26,536 bases of DNA from Coriobacteriia bacterium (GTDB lineage: Bacteria > Actinomycetota > Coriobacteriia > Anaerosomatales > PALSA-660): positions 1-26,536 of the forward strand of contig JAUSAU010000083.1 in assembly GCA_030652345.1 (NCBI GenBank), in the 5' to 3' direction. Positions 1 through 7,077 of this stretch are shown one piece after another. The notes under the pieces are model-generated. The model was not told the DNA's origin. It worked only from the letters and a program-made list of their open reading frames with translations, and ran no database searches. A program made the position numbers and the translations under genes. How positions within the stretch are numbered: position 1 is the first letter of the stretch; every line of letters starts with the position of its first letter.

Positions 1-663
1 GTCGAAGTCACCCTCGGACTCACCGCTCACGAGTGGGAGAGCAGCCAGAACTCCGCGAACATCACGAACAAGGTCATCGTGAAGTTGGAGTCGTCGACGG
101 TCACGAGGACGGACGCCGCCAGCGTCGCGAAGTACGGCACGCGAGCGATGGTCGTCTCCAAGGGACAGATAAAGAGCGCGGCGGAGGCTACCGCGTACGC
201 TGACAAGGTGCTTGAAAGGTTCGCGTTCCCGACGTGGAGCGACCGCATCAGCGTCGACTCTGACATCACCGTGAAGCCTGGCGACTACCTGTCCCTCGGC
301 GACTCGAACCCGAACGGCGTCGGCACGGAGAACTTCGTGAAGCAGGTCACGCGGGAGATGGGCGCCGTGTGGCAGGAAGTCATCCTCGGCATCCAGCCCG
401 AGACCGTGCAGGTGAAGCGCTCGACGGGCTTGGACGGGAACGGCAGCGACTCGTACTCCGCGAACATGTTCAACGGCGACTGGTCCAGCATCGCCATCGG
501 AACTATCTCTGCCGTGAACGCTCCCGTGTGTGACGTGACCGTCGCGGGACAGACCGTGTCAGGCGTCCCGTACATCCAGTCGTACTCCCCGACGGTCAAC
601 GACGAGGTCGTCGTCCTGTTCAACGGAGACGTCTCGTTCGTCCTCGGGCTCAGGTCCGCGTAG
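1..663 (+). CDS. Phage tail-tip/hub-like protein, 5' end missing
   Basis: Frame 1 is open from the first base of the window to the TAG at 661-663, giving at least 220 residues. The GTG at 79 is only an internal codon and the true start is to the left. The middle part (YADKVLERFAFPTW, then a V-KPGDY-SLGD segment) resembles siphovirus tail-tip or hub proteins. The last 55 or so residues form a small beta-rich domain: GTISAVNA, then VPYIQSYSP, then VVVLFNGDVSFVLG. This pattern looks like an OB-fold and recurs at the N-terminus of the next protein. The stop overlaps the AGGAGG ribosome site of the next gene, so the two are probably translated together. The tail assignment rests on pattern and neighbours only. 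Confidence 0.6.
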   Translation, partial: VEVTLGLTAHEWESSQNSANITNKVIVKLESSTVTRTDAASVAKYGTRAMVVSKGQIKSAAEATAYADKVLERFAFPTWSDRISVDSDITVKPGDYLSLGDSNPNGVGTENFVKQVTREMGAVWQEVILGIQPETVQVKRSTGLDGNGSDSYSANMFNGDWSSIAIGTISAVNAPVCDVTVAGQTVSGVPYIQSYSPTVNDEVVVLFNGDVSFVLGLRSA

Positions 664-675
664 GAGGCACACGGC

Positions 676-1518
676 ATGACATGGGTAGCCGAGCACCTTC
701 ACGCGTGGAACGGAACCATCACCGCCGTGAACCAGGCGGGAGGTCTCCTGAGTGGGGATTTCGACGACGACACGCAGTTTGCAGGCATCCCGTGGCTCCA
801 GCAGGTCGCAACCCCAATCCCAGGTCAGCGCGTGACCCTGCTAGACCGCGGGCAGACGCCTGAAATCAACTCGGTCGAGAAGTTCGTCGCTCTCCCTCAC
901 GCGACCGAGGAAGTCATCGCATACCCGCTGAACCACTGGGAGGTACTGCTCCAACCGAACAGCGGAAGGCAACTCACGTGGCAGCAGATGCGGGCAGCCA
1001 CGTACGGCTCGTCCCTGCACAGCATGGTTGAGACGATGGACCCGACAGTGTACGCGCTGAACGGGGACTACCGCTCGTCGAACAAACTCTACAGGGGCTT
1101 CATCCGCATGGACTTCACGGGGCTCATTCCCTCCGGGGCGCGCGTCGCACAAGCAGAGTTCCACGTAAGGTTGTCGTACTACGGAGGCGACCCTGTCACG
1201 GCGATAGTAGCCGGCACTCAAGGCTCGTCCGCTAGCGTGTGGGACTTCGGCAACTGCGGCTCCGCTCGCATGACAACGGAAGACCTCGATGCGTTCGGGG
1301 ACAACGTCGTCACGCTGAACCAGGCGGGTGTCGACCACCTGAACGCCGCGATAATCGCAGGCGTGAACCCACGCTTCGCGTTCCGACTCGCGTTCGACCT
1401 TGAAGGCACGACCCCGAACATGACGCAGAAGATATGCAGCGTCGACGCCGGCTACAACCCGTACACGCAGGCGTACTACGGGAACGCCCCGCACCTCGTA
1501 ATGACCCTGACAGGCTAG
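676..1518 (+). CDS. Phage tail/adhesin-like protein with OB-like and beta-sandwich domains
   Basis: The protein has 280 residues. An AGGAGG site at 662-667 lies 8 bases before the ATG. Residues 11-70 repeat the GTI-AVN...IPWLQ...V-LLDRG pattern seen at the end of the previous protein. Residues from about 105 on, with the core FIRMDFTGLIPSGARVAQAE, follow the layout of DNRLRE/CBM96-like beta-sandwich domains. Such domains open with an R-hydrophobic-F/L-D-L-S-IP-G-A pattern and occur in surface and carbohydrate-binding proteins. Placed directly after a tail-tip gene, it is a reasonable candidate for a receptor-binding or distal tail protein. The domain match is by eye; a different phage structural role is possible. 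Confidence 0.55.
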   Translation: MTWVAEHLHAWNGTITAVNQAGGLLSGDFDDDTQFAGIPWLQQVATPIPGQRVTLLDRGQTPEINSVEKFVALPHATEEVIAYPLNHWEVLLQPNSGRQLTWQQMRAATYGSSLHSMVETMDPTVYALNGDYRSSNKLYRGFIRMDFTGLIPSGARVAQAEFHVRLSYYGGDPVTAIVAGTQGSSASVWDFGNCGSARMTTEDLDAFGDNVVTLNQAGVDHLNAAIIAGVNPRFAFRLAFDLEGTTPNMTQKICSVDAGYNPYTQAYYGNAPHLVMTLTG

Positions 1519-1555
1519 AAGCGAAGGATGAAGACGATGAACCCTGGAAGAAGCC

Positions 1556-2005
1556 ATGTCTGAAATCCTGGCGGACATCATAGCCCTCGCCGAGCACTTC
1601 GGCGGGGTCGCAGCATGGGTGAGCCTCACGGTGGCGGCCGTGTTCACGCTCGCGTACCTCGGGACGAAACTATGGGCCAGCGGGCGCAAGGGAATCGACG
1701 AGGTGGTCGCTCAGAAGGACCAGGAGTACGACAAACTCGTCGCTCTCCTGAAGGAGCAGAACGCGTCCCTCGTTGAGTCAAGGAAGGTCGACGAGGAGAA
1801 CATGACCGCTCTCCGCGAGGAGGTGGCGGCTCTCAACGGCAAGGTCGACGTGCTAGCCGCGCTCCTCGTGGAATTCGCGTGCGGCAAGGCTCCGACATGC
1901 GGCAGGCGTCAGTGCCCGAACCGCAGCGATGTCGCAGGCGTCGTGCTAGGAGACGCCAAGGACCTGTTCGACGGAGCGTCAGTCGGAGGCACCGACACGG
2001 AGTAG
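1556..2005 (+). CDS. Membrane-anchored coiled-coil phage protein
   Basis: The protein has 149 residues. One membrane segment covers about residues 17-37. A long charged helix with heptad-like spacing follows (about 47-107), then a short tail with Cys109, Cys115 and Cys120. The start is the ATG at 1,556, with a GGAAG site just upstream. A tiny 11-codon frame beginning at 1,528 ends inside this start region (ATGTCTGA) and could couple translation. One membrane anchor plus a coil at the end of the tail module fits a lysis-associated protein, such as an auxiliary holin or spanin-like factor, or a tail-chaperone-like membrane protein. No family is recognised with confidence. A perfect hairpin follows the gene. 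Confidence 0.6.
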   Translation: MSEILADIIALAEHFGGVAAWVSLTVAAVFTLAYLGTKLWASGRKGIDEVVAQKDQEYDKLVALLKEQNASLVESRKVDEENMTALREEVAALNGKVDVLAALLVEFACGKAPTCGRRQCPNRSDVAGVVLGDAKDLFDGASVGGTDTE

Positions 2006-2035
2006 GTACCGTCCGCTCAGGCGGTGGCACGACAA

Positions 2036-2068
2036 GGAGGGCTCCCGCAAGCGGTGCGGGAGCCCTCC
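2036..2068. terminator. Bidirectional hairpin terminator
   Basis: A perfect 14-bp stem (GGAGGGCTCCCGCA and its complement) with a 5-base AGCGG loop lies between two convergent genes that stop at 2,005 and 2,088. There is no long T-run, but the stem is GC-rich and the position fits termination from both sides. Confidence 0.75.
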
Positions 2069-2087
2069 GACACTACCTAGCGAGCGT

Positions 2088-2957
2088 CTAGAAACTGACG
2101 CTGACGAACCTGCGGTCGCCGCCGAGCGTGATGACGGGGGACCCCTTGAGTGCCGGCGGGAATCCCTTCTTCACGCTGTACGGCTCGCGCCCGAGGTACG
2201 TGCCCGTGGCGACGAACCTGCGCTCGCGCGTCTCGATGAACCCTGTCGTGCGGTTCGCCGTCGTGTAGCAGTCGCCGGCTGACAGCGTCGCGTGAGTGTG
2301 ACCGCTGCAGAACACGTCGCACTCCGGTATCAAGAGCCCTCCGCGCGTGGCGGCGTTAGCCTTCGCGCCCATGGTTCCTCCGCCCCCGTGACCGTGCCGC
2401 AGGTACAAGAGGTACTCGTTCGTCTGGCGGCTGTCCTTAGGGCAGACGTGGAACAGCACGAACAGTTCGTCGCCCGTTGGAACCTCAAGGAAGTCGCCGA
2501 GCATCCCCGTGACGTCGAAGCCGCTGTCCTTGTAGATGCGGTCCTCGTGGTTGCCGCCGACCATGCCCACGAGGCGTCCCGCGGCGGCGACCGGGCGAAG
2601 CGTCTGAGCCATGTACCTGAACTGCCCTGAGGCGTTCATGGTTTGGCTGAACGTGTCGCCGACGCTGGACTTGCACGCAAGGTCCAGTAGGTCTCCGCCC
2701 GTGAGCAGGTACCTGTTCCTGCGCTCCAGAGCCCACGCGACATCACGCTCGAACAGGTTGTGGTCGCAGGCCTCCGCTCCCGCGTGCACGTCGCTGATGA
2801 CGCGCACCTGAATCTCGTCGTCCTTCAGCGCGTACGCGTGGACGATGCGGGCAACACCCTCGCCCTTGACCTTCTTCGCAGTCCATTGGCTCTTCCGCCC
2901 TGCAGGGGCGGTTCCAGCCGTCGCTCGGGCGAACGGCTTGGTCTGAGTCTGAGCCAT
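2088..2957 (-). CDS. Calcineurin-like metallophosphoesterase (phage)
   Basis: The 289-residue protein carries all the metal-site motifs of the calcineurin-like phosphoesterase fold in order: ISDVHAG (D56, H58), GGDLLD (D89), GGNHEDR (N136, H137), RHGHGG (H188/H190) and SGHTHAT (H220, H222). Such enzymes use two metal ions to cleave phosphomono- or diesters; the substrate here cannot be told. The first 45 residues are basic and probably disordered. The ATG at 2,957 is preferred over the GTG at 2,963 because the AGGAGGG site (2,965-2,971) lies 7 bases from the ATG but only one from the GTG. It is encoded against the direction of the tail and lysis genes, which suggests separate control, possibly expression in the lysogen. 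Confidence 0.88.
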   Translation of the reverse strand: MAQTQTKPFARATAGTAPAGRKSQWTAKKVKGEGVARIVHAYALKDDEIQVRVISDVHAGAEACDHNLFERDVAWALERRNRYLLTGGDLLDLACKSSVGDTFSQTMNASGQFRYMAQTLRPVAAAGRLVGMVGGNHEDRIYKDSGFDVTGMLGDFLEVPTGDELFVLFHVCPKDSRQTNEYLLYLRHGHGGGGTMGAKANAATRGGLLIPECDVFCSGHTHATLSAGDCYTTANRTTGFIETRERRFVATGTYLGREPYSVKKGFPPALKGSPVITLGGDRRFVSVSF

Positions 2958-3043
2958 CTGCACACCCTCCTAGGTGACAGGCGTGCCCCAAGTCTTGCGG
3001 GTCACGCGCCTCTCACTATTGGAGGATGCCGGACGGAAACGCG

Positions 3044-3070
3044 TTGTCAAACGATTTCGTCAAGTATTTT
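3044..3070 (+). promoter_or_regulatory. Possible promoter for endolysin gene
   Basis: TTGTCA (3,044-3,049) and TATTTT (3,065-3,070) are separated by 15 bases, in an AT-richer pocket of the divergent gap between the phosphoesterase and the endolysin. The spacing is short, so this is tentative. Confidence 0.35.
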
Positions 3071-3141
3071 CAGACTCGCGGGAAAACCGCAGGTCAGAGC
3101 GTCAAGAAAGTTCCACAACCACCCGAAGGAGATGCACCAAC

Positions 3142-3948
3142 ATGGCTAAGTGGAGCCCGTTCATCGTCAAGGGAGACTTTCAGGCTCGCGCGGCAGCGGC
3201 GAAGCGCGGCGGAGCGGTGTGTTACTACGCCCAGCACTTCAACTCTGGCGGAGGTCACTACACGATGACCGAGGTCGCCAGCAACGCCAGCGCGACAAGC
3301 AAGGCGTGGGGCAGGAACCTCGCCGCCCGCTTCGCGAAGAGCACGGGAATCCCGTCGAACGGCTGCCGTCAGATACCCGCAGGCGGACGCGGGAACGCGT
3401 GCCTGGTGTACACGGCGATGCCGGCCGTCCTCGGCGAGGTCGTGTTCATCGACGACCACTCGCAGGACGAGTGGGCTGAGACGCACATCGACGTCATCGC
3501 CAAGGACGTCGCGGACAGCATCATGGCCCAGTTCCCAGGCGGAGGTCCCGTCGCCCTCGACATCGGTCACGCGTACAAGACCTCCTCGCCGAACGACACG
3601 GGAGCCAGCGACCACGACAAGGACGCGAACGAGCGGACGCTCAACACCCGCGTCATCAACAGGGTCGCCGAGTACCTGAACGCCGGTAACACCGCAGGCG
3701 TGCCCGCTCCCACGCCCACGCCGCAGCCCAAGCCCACGCATCCCGCGCACCCGCTCCTGAAGCGGGGCTCCACGGGCTCCGCGGTCAGGCACCTGCAGCA
3801 GAGGCTCGTCGCGCACGGTTTCAAGGTCGCGGTGGACGGCGACTTCGGCCCTAACACGCAGGCGGCAGTCCACGCGTTCCAGCACGCGCACCGCCTGACA
3901 GCCGACAGCATCGTCGGACCCAACACCTGGCGAGCCCTCTGCGGCTAG
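3142..3948 (+). CDS. Endolysin: permuted N-acetylmuramoyl-L-alanine amidase plus peptidoglycan-binding domain
   Basis: The 268-residue protein should cut the amide bond between N-acetylmuramic acid and the stem peptide during phage lysis. The start is the ATG at 3,142, with AAGGAG 10 bases upstream; the longer open frame upstream has no amidase sequence. Residues 1-183 hold all four Amidase_3 motifs in rotated order. The usual third and fourth motifs come first: QHFNSG with H32, and VLGEVVFID with E99. The usual first and second follow: ALDIGH with H143 then NDTGAS, and the helix NERTLN with E164. H32, H143 and E164 are the likely zinc ligands and E99 the catalytic glutamate. A Pro/Thr linker (about 186-204) leads to a PG_binding_1 domain (205-268: GSTGSAVRHLQQRL, VDGDFGPNTQAAV). 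There is no signal peptide, so export depends on the holin encoded next. Confidence 0.88.
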   Translation: MAKWSPFIVKGDFQARAAAAKRGGAVCYYAQHFNSGGGHYTMTEVASNASATSKAWGRNLAARFAKSTGIPSNGCRQIPAGGRGNACLVYTAMPAVLGEVVFIDDHSQDEWAETHIDVIAKDVADSIMAQFPGGGPVALDIGHAYKTSSPNDTGASDHDKDANERTLNTRVINRVAEYLNAGNTAGVPAPTPTPQPKPTHPAHPLLKRGSTGSAVRHLQQRLVAHGFKVAVDGDFGPNTQAAVHAFQHAHRLTADSIVGPNTWRALCG

Positions 3949-3970
3949 CCCCACCCGAAAGGATAGGAAC

Positions 3971-4291
3971 ATGGTCATCAACGTTGTCGCCCTGTTCGCC
4001 GTCATCTTCCTGGCGCTGCTCGGCAAGGTCCTCCTGGACGTCGTGAAGAAGGCGTTCGACGGAGCCGTGAAGGGCTCCTGGTGGGACGTCGTGAACATCG
4101 CCGCGTGCGTCGGGCTCGCGCTGTTCGTGCCCGCCGCGAGCGTGTTCTCGGCGTTCGGCGTCGGAACGCTCGGCGAGGTCGTCGCTCGTGCCATCACTGG
4201 AATCCTCATCGCTGGCGGAGCCGCACGCATTTACAGGTTGCTGAAGGACGCGCGCGCGGGAGCCGAGGCGGGTAACAGCCCGGAAGCGTAA
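3971..4291 (+). CDS. Putative phage holin
   Basis: The protein has 106 residues and three likely membrane helices (about 2-22, 39-62 and 68-86), with a short charged C-terminal tail. It begins 22 bases after the endolysin stop, behind a GGATAGGA site. Size, topology and position directly after the endolysin fit a holin that permeabilises the membrane to release the endolysin. The sequence itself matches no holin class that I recognise, so the call rests on context. Confidence 0.7.
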   Translation: MVINVVALFAVIFLALLGKVLLDVVKKAFDGAVKGSWWDVVNIAACVGLALFVPAASVFSAFGVGTLGEVVARAITGILIAGGAARIYRLLKDARAGAEAGNSPEA

Positions 4292-4350
4292 GGCGTAGGC
4301 GAGCCAAGGTGCTCGTCTACGGCAAGGACTTCCACACCGTCTAGACAATG

Positions 4351-4385
4351 GAGAGGGGCTCGACCATCACGGTCGGGCCCCTCTC
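4351..4385 (+). terminator. Terminator after lysis genes
   Basis: A 15-bp stem (GAGAGGGGCTCGACC against GGTCGGGCCCCTCTC, one G-T pair) with an ATCAC loop lies 60 bases after the holin stop and before the methyltransferase promoter. It closes the lysis unit. Confidence 0.75.
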
Positions 4386-4398
4386 TGCGTTCACGCCC

Positions 4399-4428
4399 TG
4401 GACCGATGTCGGTCGACCGCGCTATGAT
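4399..4428 (+). promoter_or_regulatory. Probable promoter of methyltransferase gene
   Basis: TGGACC (4,399-4,404), an 18-base spacer and TATGAT (4,423-4,428) lie between the lysis terminator and the GTG start at 4,453. The -10 is close to consensus and the -35 is weak. The position shows that the cargo genes have their own transcription unit. Confidence 0.5.
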
Positions 4429-4452
4429 GGGTCGTCACCGAGCGGAGGTCAC

Positions 4453-5604
4453 GTGGACTACCCTGTTATCAGCCTGTTCAGCGGAGCGATGGGCCTCGAC
4501 CTGGGGCTGGAAGCCGCTGGGCTCGACGTGCGCGTCAGCCAGGACTACGACCCGTGGTGCGTGCACACCATGGAGGCGAACGGGCGGAACCACATCCCCG
4601 GGGACATCCGCGCCCTGGTTGACGACGACCCCGACTGCAAGGGCATCCTGAAGGCTGCGGGGCTGAAGCGGGGAGAGGCGTTCGCCGTTGCCGGCGGTCC
4701 GCCCTGCCAGTCGTTCTCCACGGCGGGGAAGCGCCTGTCCGTCCAGGACCCCCGAGGCAGCCTGTTCATGCAGTTCGCTCACGTTGTCGGGAAGGTGCGC
4801 CCGCGCTTCTTCGTGATGGAGAACGTGAAGGGGCTCGTGAGCGCGTCCATCGTGCACCGCCCGCTTGACGCCAGGCAGGGCAATCCCACGCCTGACGAGA
4901 CTCCTGGCAGCGTCTTCAAGGTCGTGCTGGAGACCCTCCACGGGCTCGGGTACACGACGGAATTCGCAGTGCTTGATGCCGTGCACTACGGCGTGCCGCA
5001 GTTCCGCGAGCGCCTGGTCATCGTCGGCTCGCGCGACGGCGAGGAGATACTCATGCCTCAGCCGACGCACTTCCCGCGTCACCAGGACGCCGAGTTCAGG
5101 TGGAGGACTCTCAGGGACGCGATAGGCGACCTGAAGGGACCCAGGGGAGCGTGCGGGTCGTTCTCCGAGGACAGGCTCGTCTTCCTCCGCAAACTCTCCG
5201 AGGGGCAGAACTGGAAGTCCCTCTCGATAGAGGACCAGAGGGTTGCCATGGGCGGGGCGTTCGAGAGCGGCGGCGGCAAGATGGGATTCTACCGTCGCCT
5301 GCTGTGGGACGAGCCCGCCCCGACGCTCGTGACCAGCCCAGTCCAGAAGAGCACGATGCTGTGCCACCCGACGGAGGACCGTCCCCTAAGCGTCCGCGAG
5401 TACGCGAGGTTGCAGCAGTTCCCCGACTCGTGGAGCATCAACGGCGGCGCCCAGCACGCGTACCGTCAAATCGGGAACGCCGTGCCCGTCGGACTCGGGC
5501 GGGCAATCGGTCTCTCGCTCGTCGCCACCGCTGACGGCGAGGGACTCAGGACCTACCGCCGCCTGCGCGGAACCAGCGTCCACAACAACCTCGGCAAGCC
5601 CTGA
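4453..5604 (+). CDS. C5-cytosine DNA methyltransferase (Dcm type)
   Basis: The 383-residue enzyme transfers a methyl group from S-adenosylmethionine to C5 of cytosine. The motifs are in canonical order: I SLFSGAMGLDLG (7-18), IV GGPPCQSFS with catalytic C85, VI VMENVKG (121-127), VIII PQFRERLVIVG (182-192) and X RQIGNAVPVG (338-347). The segment with RRLLWDEPAPT and SVREYARLQQFPD before motif X is typical of Dcm-like enzymes. The variable target-recognition part lies between about 195 and 280, so the target site cannot be read. The GTG start at 4,453 has GGAGG 6 bases away; the longer frame would run into the terminator hairpin. The gene pairs with the restriction-enzyme-like gene that follows. 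Confidence 0.93.
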   Translation: MDYPVISLFSGAMGLDLGLEAAGLDVRVSQDYDPWCVHTMEANGRNHIPGDIRALVDDDPDCKGILKAAGLKRGEAFAVAGGPPCQSFSTAGKRLSVQDPRGSLFMQFAHVVGKVRPRFFVMENVKGLVSASIVHRPLDARQGNPTPDETPGSVFKVVLETLHGLGYTTEFAVLDAVHYGVPQFRERLVIVGSRDGEEILMPQPTHFPRHQDAEFRWRTLRDAIGDLKGPRGACGSFSEDRLVFLRKLSEGQNWKSLSIEDQRVAMGGAFESGGGKMGFYRRLLWDEPAPTLVTSPVQKSTMLCHPTEDRPLSVREYARLQQFPDSWSINGGAQHAYRQIGNAVPVGLGRAIGLSLVATADGEGLRTYRRLRGTSVHNNLGKP

Positions 5605-5605
5605 C

Positions 5606-5618
5606 GGTATCCGATACC
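5606..5618. promoter_or_regulatory. Palindrome between methyltransferase and endonuclease genes
   Basis: GGTATC-C-GATACC is a 6+1+6 inverted repeat just after the methyltransferase stop and 23 bases before the endonuclease start. It could be an operator that delays or limits endonuclease expression, as controller boxes do in many restriction-modification systems. No controller gene is seen here. Confidence 0.35.
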
Positions 5619-5641
5619 ATGGCCTGAGGGAGAGGGAGGCC

Positions 5642-6385
5642 ATGGCTGACACGTCGGAAGACCCGAAGGAACTGCTGAAGCGCGAACTCAAGGCGTTCGG
5701 GACCGCCCGCGCGGCGTGGTACCGGAACCCGCGCTCGTGCAACATCAAGCACCTGCTGAAGAAGGACGTGCTGATGTTCGCCGCCCGCGGCGTGAAGACT
5801 GCGGACGAGTTCGTCGACGAGGCGTTCCGCGCGTACGAATCCTCCTCGGAGGAAGGCGTGATGGGGACGCTCTGGCAGGCGATAGTCACCGGGCTAAGCA
5901 GCGACACCTTGGACACGGGCGACCTCACGACCGACCGCGACGGAGCCCTGTGGGCGTGCGAACTCAAGGCTCAGAAGAACACGACGAACTCGTCATCCAG
6001 CGTCCAGGAACTCAGGGACCTGAAGGCACGCATGCAGGAGATGGGGCAGTACAAGCGCTCCACGAAGAAGCCAATCAAGGGCGCGTACTGCGTCCTCAGG
6101 GGACCCGACGTTGACGAGGAGCGCGAGTTCAAGCCACGCCGAGCCGGCAAGGACGAGGACCTCAGGGGATTCAAGTACAGGTACCTAAGCGGACGGTCGC
6201 TGTGGCGCTGGCTGACGGGCGTGGAGACGCCCATCGACCTAATCGGGAACCTGGACGACCTTGACGTGGACGACGTGCTGAAGGCGCGAGCGGAGTGCGT
6301 CGCCCGACTCAAGAAGGAACTCGCGGCGATGCTGAAGGAGAAGAAGTTGGGCACGACCATCCAGGACGTGCTGAAACTCGTCTAG
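5642..6385 (+). CDS. PmeII-like type II restriction endonuclease
   Basis: The protein has 247 residues. The core TGDLTTDRDG...CELKAQKNTTNSS (92-118) fits a PD-(D/E)XK nuclease: D94 or D98 as the metal-binding aspartate, E107-L-K109 as the E-x-K, then the N/S-rich stretch seen in PmeII-type enzymes. E72 may be the N-terminal acidic residue. The C-terminal 40 residues are a charged helix. It starts 37 bases after the methyltransferase, behind GAGGGAGG, which is the normal layout for a modification-restriction pair. The family call comes from the motif pattern. A non-specific PD-(D/E)XK nuclease or a Mrr-like enzyme is possible but less likely given the partner. Confidence 0.72.
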   Translation: MADTSEDPKELLKRELKAFGTARAAWYRNPRSCNIKHLLKKDVLMFAARGVKTADEFVDEAFRAYESSSEEGVMGTLWQAIVTGLSSDTLDTGDLTTDRDGALWACELKAQKNTTNSSSSVQELRDLKARMQEMGQYKRSTKKPIKGAYCVLRGPDVDEEREFKPRRAGKDEDLRGFKYRYLSGRSLWRWLTGVETPIDLIGNLDDLDVDDVLKARAECVARLKKELAAMLKEKKLGTTIQDVLKLV

Positions 6386-6912
6386 CAGTTGAACCGCCGC
6401 ATCAGAGCCTTCTCCGCGCCTATCGGTATGACCAGCACGACACCAAGTTCCCCGGCGTCGAAGGCGGGCATGTCGCCGTCCTCCAACAGGTCCTGCGGGC
6501 GAGTGACACGAGCGTCCCTGACGACGAACGTCCTGATGGGCTTGTCGCACGGGACGGCTCCCGCTGCGGCGGTCGCCCTCGCGACGATGCTCTCGTCAAG
6601 AGCCACGGGGGACAGCGTGATGCCCTCCTCGGTCACCGTGAACGCGCGCCCGTCGACCAGCCACACGCCCACGACAGCCTCGTCATGCTCGTCAGGCACC
6701 CACCAAAGACCGGTCGCCGACCTCGTCTCCAGGACGGGCGAGCCGTCATCGTCGACCGCGTAGTCAGCCCTTGAGACGGACACGCTCGGCGTCACGTCAC
6801 CGCCGAGAGTTGACGACACGAGAGCGACGAGAGTACGCCTGTCGACCCGCAGGTCGCCGTCAGGCGTGACCGTCAGCAGGGCGTCCAACTGCTCCTGGGT
6901 GAGCGTGACCAT
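6382..6912 (-). CDS. Unknown acidic phage protein
   Basis: The protein has 176 residues, is acidic and has no signal peptide or membrane helix. The N-terminal 35 residues (LTQEQLDALLTVTPDG...RTLVALVSS) look helical and the rest alternates short beta-like stretches. Start: ATG at 6,912 with GGAGA 5 bases upstream. It converges on the endonuclease, and the two stop codons share one CTAG (6,382-6,385), so they overlap by 4 bases. At the end of a prophage beside a restriction-modification pair, it could be a lysogenic-conversion, anti-defence or defence gene. I recognise no family. Confidence 0.65.
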   Translation of the reverse strand: MVTLTQEQLDALLTVTPDGDLRVDRRTLVALVSSTLGGDVTPSVSVSRADYAVDDDGSPVLETRSATGLWWVPDEHDEAVVGVWLVDGRAFTVTEEGITLSPVALDESIVARATAAAGAVPCDKPIRTFVVRDARVTRPQDLLEDGDMPAFDAGELGVVLVIPIGAEKALMRRFNC

Positions 6913-6971
6913 GATTCTCCAACGTCGGGTGCGTGGATTTCATGGTACCTCGTCCACGCGGGCGGCGTCCT

Positions 6972-6993
6972 TGACAGCGAGCCTGACAGCGAG
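6972..6993. repeat. Two tandem 10-bp repeats at prophage end
   Basis: TGACAGCGAG occurs at 6,972-6,981 and 6,984-6,993, a 12-bp period. About 20 bases on, TTTCGG-TG-CCGAAA (7,013-7,026) is an inverted repeat. Short direct repeats near the end of an integrated element can be integrase arm-binding sites, but they could equally be repressor sites. Nothing else is apparent in the gap 6,913-7,048. Confidence 0.4.
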
Positions 6994-7048
6994 AGGGGTC
7001 GACGGCCCGGTTTTTCGGTGCCGAAACGGACGAATTCGCGCGGAGGCG

Positions 7049-7077
7049 TTGAACGCGCTGGTCACCCCCGCTATAGT
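7049..7077 (+). promoter_or_regulatory. Promoter of tRNA-Val
   Basis: TTGAAC (7,049-7,054), exactly 17 bases, then TATAGT (7,072-7,077) form a near-consensus sigma-70-type promoter. It ends about 50 bases before the tRNA, so the tRNA has its own promoter on this side. Confidence 0.8.

Noticed and set aside
2974..3141. Longer start for the endolysin
   Set aside because: The 56 extra residues are arginine- and serine-rich, contain no amidase motif and cover the promoter region; AAGGAG precedes the ATG at 3,142.
4309..4344. An 11-codon frame (GTG to TAG) between holin and terminator
   Set aside because: It is too short to judge, has no clear ribosome site and probably arises by chance.
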